NCBI GenBank assembly: GCA_043746555.1
Contig: JAYTQU010000183.1
Location: forward strand, 1-7,004
From: CAZQYC01 sp043746555
Lineage (GTDB): Bacteria; Pseudomonadota; Gammaproteobacteria; Steroidobacterales; Steroidobacteraceae
Length of the DNA stretch: 7,004 nt
Direction of reading: 5' to 3'
Under the pieces are notes generated by a model that was not told the origin of the DNA, searched no databases, and saw nothing but the letters and a program-made list of their open reading frames with translations. This document shows, one piece after another, positions 4,905 to 7,004 of this stretch. Position 1 is the stretch's first letter, and every line of letters starts with the position of its first letter. Position numbers and translations under genes: made by a program.

Positions 4905-6122
4905 ATGTCGTTTTCCATAGCGCTGAGTGGATTGAATGCAGCTTCGACGGACTTGAACTCGACCGCCAATAACATCGCCAACTCATCCACGACCGGATTT
5001 AAAAGTTCGCGCACCGAGTTCGCGGAACTATTTGCCGTCTCGCCGCAAGGCACGGCGAATACGCAAACCGGAAACGGCGTGCGCGTCGCCGCCGTCGCCC
5101 AACAATTTTCGCAGGGCGCCATCGATGTCACCGGCAATAGCCAAGACATGGCGATCAGCGGTCAAGGTTTTTTTGTCGTGAGCGAAAACGGCGCGTTGAC
5201 GTACACACGAGCCGGCGCTTTCCAAATCGACAACAGTGGATTTGTGGTGAACAGCAAGAATCAACACTTGCAAGCTTATCCGCCCAACGGTGCGGGTGGA
5301 TTCAACACCGGCGGTCTCGCCGATTTGCAACTCAAGACCAGCGTGAGCGCACCCGCAGCGACAACCACTGCAAATGTGTTGTTCAATCTTCCGGCCAGCG
5401 CCACGGTGCCTACGGTCGCGCCGTTCGATCCCACTAACGTCAACACCTATAACGAAGCGACTTCGTTGACGGTGTACGACTCGTTGGGAGCCGCGCATAC
5501 GTCCACTTTGTATTTCGATAAGACTGCGACCGCGAATCAATGGAATACGCGATTGTACGTCGACGGTAATGCAGTCGGCGTGCCGCAGACATTGCAATAT
5601 TCGACGTCGGGTGCGTTAACAACGCCGGCAGGCGGCAAGGTTACTTTTCCGGCCTACACGCCCGCGACCGGCGCGGCACCATTGAATTTGACTTTCGACG
5701 TCTCGGGTACGACTCAATACGGAAATAGCTTCAGCGTAAATTCGGTCACTCAAGACGGATTCACGACCGGCCGCTTGATCGGCATCGACTTCGACTCGAC
5801 CGGCGTCGTTCAAGCGCGTTTTACCAACGGACGTTCGACGCCGCTCGGGCAAGTGGCGCTGGCGAATTTTTCCAATCCACAGGGATTGCAACAACTCGAC
5901 AACACCAATTGGGCAGAAACATTTTCTTCGGGTCAACCGCTAAACGGTCAAGCCGGAAATTCCGGTCTCGGATTGATTCAATCGGGCGCACTGGAAGCAT
6001 CCAATATCGACTTGACTGCGCAGCTTGTGAACATGATTACGGCGCAGCGAAATTTCCAAGCGAATGCGCAAGTGATCTCGACCACCGATCAGATAACACA
6101 GACGATTATCAACATTAAGTAG
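4905..6122 (+). CDS. flgE: FlgE, hook protein
   Basis: This encodes 405 residues, within the usual range for gammaproteobacterial FlgE. FlgE polymerises into the hook, the universal joint between rod and filament, and is exported by the flagellar type III system. The N-terminal D0/rod signature is at 1-39 (SGLNAASTDLNSTANNIAN, then TTGFKSSRTEF). MAISGQGFFVV is at 82-92, followed by the YTRAGAF turn. The surface domains (about 145-290) are rich in Thr, Ser and Ala and contain YDSLGAAHT (191-199) and QDGFTTGRL (283-291). The C-terminal helix block runs from 361 (GALEASNIDLTAQLVNMI) to 405. The ATG at 4905 has GAGG 7 bases upstream. It lies between flgD and flgF as expected. Confidence 0.97.
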   Translation: MSFSIALSGLNAASTDLNSTANNIANSSTTGFKSSRTEFAELFAVSPQGTANTQTGNGVRVAAVAQQFSQGAIDVTGNSQDMAISGQGFFVVSENGALTYTRAGAFQIDNSGFVVNSKNQHLQAYPPNGAGGFNTGGLADLQLKTSVSAPAATTTANVLFNLPASATVPTVAPFDPTNVNTYNEATSLTVYDSLGAAHTSTLYFDKTATANQWNTRLYVDGNAVGVPQTLQYSTSGALTTPAGGKVTFPAYTPATGAAPLNLTFDVSGTTQYGNSFSVNSVTQDGFTTGRLIGIDFDSTGVVQARFTNGRSTPLGQVALANFSNPQGLQQLDNTNWAETFSSGQPLNGQAGNSGLGLIQSGALEASNIDLTAQLVNMITAQRNFQANAQVISTTDQITQTIINIK

Positions 6123-6195
6123 TTCTAAATTGACCAGCGGCGTTTGGCATCCGGCCAGAAACCGCAGGTCGCAGGCAGGCAGGTAGGTTGTAACT

Positions 6196-6936
6196 ATGGA
6201 CCGCTTTCTTTACATCGCAATGTCGGGCGCCAAGGAAACGTTGCGCGCGCAGGCCGTGAACAATCACAACCTCGCGAATGCCAGCACCACGGGATTTCGC
6301 GCGGACCTATCGGCGTTTCAATCTCGCGCAGTTACAGGTTCGGGATTCGCATCGCGCGCCTATGCAATCAACTCGACCACGGGTATCGATACGACATACG
6401 GGGCAATGCAAACGACAGGACGAGATCTGGACGTTGCTATTCAGGGACAAGGATATCTGGCTGTGCAAGCACGCGATGGGACGGAAGCCTATACACGCGC
6501 CGGAGATTTGCGCGTCGATGCAAATGGCGTATTGAGCAACGGCGCGGGTCACATGGTGATGGGCACCGACGGGCCATTGACCGTGCCGCCGTACTCGTCA
6601 ATCACTATTGGCGGTGACGGAACGGTATCCATTGTTCCGCTCGGGCAAACGGCGACGACGCTTAGCGCCATCGGTCGGCTCAAATTAGTGAATCCCGTTC
6701 CCAACGCGCTTCAGCGAGGCGACGACGGTCTGTTCCGAACCGCTGATGGCGCGCCGGCCGCAGCGGATGCATCGGTGCGCGTTGCTTCGGGAGTATTGGA
6801 GTCGAGCAACGTGAATATCGCCGACGCAATGGTCACGATGATTCAACTCGCGCGACATTTTGATTTGCAAGTCAAGGCGATGCGGACCGCGGAAGACAAC
6901 GCAGCATCGTCGGCACAGTTGTTGAAGATGGCATGA
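6196..6936 (+). CDS. flgF: FlgF, rod protein
   Basis: This encodes 246 residues, the normal FlgF length. FlgF is a rod subunit between the FlgB/FlgC part and the distal rod protein FlgG. The N-terminus is diagnostic: MDRFLYIAMSGAKETLRAQA, then NLANASTTGFRADL (25-38). The central region has DLDVAIQGQGYLAVQ (77-91) and YTRAGDLRVD (99-108). The C-terminal block is ASGVLESSNVNIADAMVTMI (197-216), then RHFDLQVKAM. The MDR start separates it from FlgG. The ATG at 6196 has only a weak AGG about 8 bases upstream, within a G-rich leader of repeated CAGG/AGG. The gap from flgE is 73 bp with no clear promoter. flgG would be expected next, beyond the window, after the repeat element at 6943. Confidence 0.96.
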   Translation: MDRFLYIAMSGAKETLRAQAVNNHNLANASTTGFRADLSAFQSRAVTGSGFASRAYAINSTTGIDTTYGAMQTTGRDLDVAIQGQGYLAVQARDGTEAYTRAGDLRVDANGVLSNGAGHMVMGTDGPLTVPPYSSITIGGDGTVSIVPLGQTATTLSAIGRLKLVNPVPNALQRGDDGLFRTADGAPAAADASVRVASGVLESSNVNIADAMVTMIQLARHFDLQVKAMRTAEDNAASSAQLLKMA

Positions 6937-6942
6937 GACGAA

Positions 6943-7004
6943 GGAGTTAGGAGCTAGTCGTTAGGAGTTAGCCGGAACAGACGCGACGTATTCCGGCTAA
7001 CTCC
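6943..7004. repeat. Second 7-bp-unit inverted element, after flgF (cut by window end)
   Basis: Starting 6 bases after the flgF stop are four direct 7-bp units, GGAGTTA (6943), GGAGCTA (6950), GTCGTTA (6957) and GGAGTTA (6964), followed by GCCGGAA (6971-6977). After a 13-base loop the exact complement of the last 14 bases returns, TTCCGGCTAACTCC (6991-7004), so the hairpin has a perfect 14-bp stem that reaches the window's last base and probably continues. The layout matches the element between flgB and flgC, with direct units leading to a GTTAGCC core and then inverted units, but the loop and many positions differ. Confidence 0.85.

Noticed and set aside
6123..6195. Possible stem-loop and promoter-like TTGGCAT in the flgE-flgF gap
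   Set aside because: The -12 box is absent, the stem (GCGG/CGTTT against AAACCGC) needs a bulge, and there is no T-run. I see only an intergenic spacer with short CAGG repetitions near the flgF start.
1..7004. CRISPR, defence system, transposase, tRNA or rRNA genes
   Set aside because: None is visible. The coding content is a cytochrome gene plus a standard flagellar cluster, and the repeats have no spacers of uniform length.

Overview
This window is a flagellar rod/hook locus from a gammaproteobacterium of moderate G+C content. The evidence is its layout: flgN, flgM and flgA lie on the minus strand, divergent from flgB-flgC-flgD-flgE-flgF on the plus strand. That is the classic enterobacterial/Vibrio-type arrangement. 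It is combined here with sigma54-type promoters rather than FlhDC-type control, as in Vibrio, Pseudomonas and many Xanthomonadales-like lineages. I cannot name the genus from sequence alone.

Layout: (1) Bases 2-658 (+) encode a lipoprotein with one C-terminal CxxCH haem motif (cytochrome c'/c556-like), probably unrelated to motility. It converges on flgN. (2) Bases 765-1644 (-) hold flgN, the chaperone for the hook-filament junction proteins, and flgM, the anti-sigma28 factor. A near-consensus sigma28 promoter precedes flgM. (3) Bases 1885-2796 (-) hold flgA, the P-ring assembly chaperone, with an unusual N-terminal extension of 15-bp/5-residue repeats. (4) Bases 2797-3177 are a 381-bp divergent regulatory region. 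It has one sigma54-type (-24/-12) promoter facing each way and a 9-bp direct repeat spaced by two helical turns that could be an activator site. (5) Bases 3178-6936 (+) hold flgB and flgC (proximal rod), flgD (hook cap), flgE (hook) and flgF (rod). Spacing is short except where repeats intervene, so this is probably one operon that continues beyond the window, where flgG would be expected.

How the genes work together: sigma54 with an enhancer-binding activator would switch on flgA and flgBCDEF to build the rod, P ring and hook. Readthrough from flgA can supply early FlgM. Once the hook is complete FlgM is exported, sigma28 is freed, and the sigma28 promoter boosts flgM-flgN. These roles are established for the families; their operation here is inferred.

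The genes themselves are ordinary. The most unusual content is non-coding. Two inverted-repeat elements built from 7-bp units (consensus G-N-N-G-Y-T-A) start 6-7 bases after the stop codons of flgB and flgF. They share a GTTAGCC core but differ elsewhere, so they look like members of a dispersed repeat family placed inside a flagellar operon. The second curiosity is the SRYxN/SRYSD repeat at the FlgA N-terminus.
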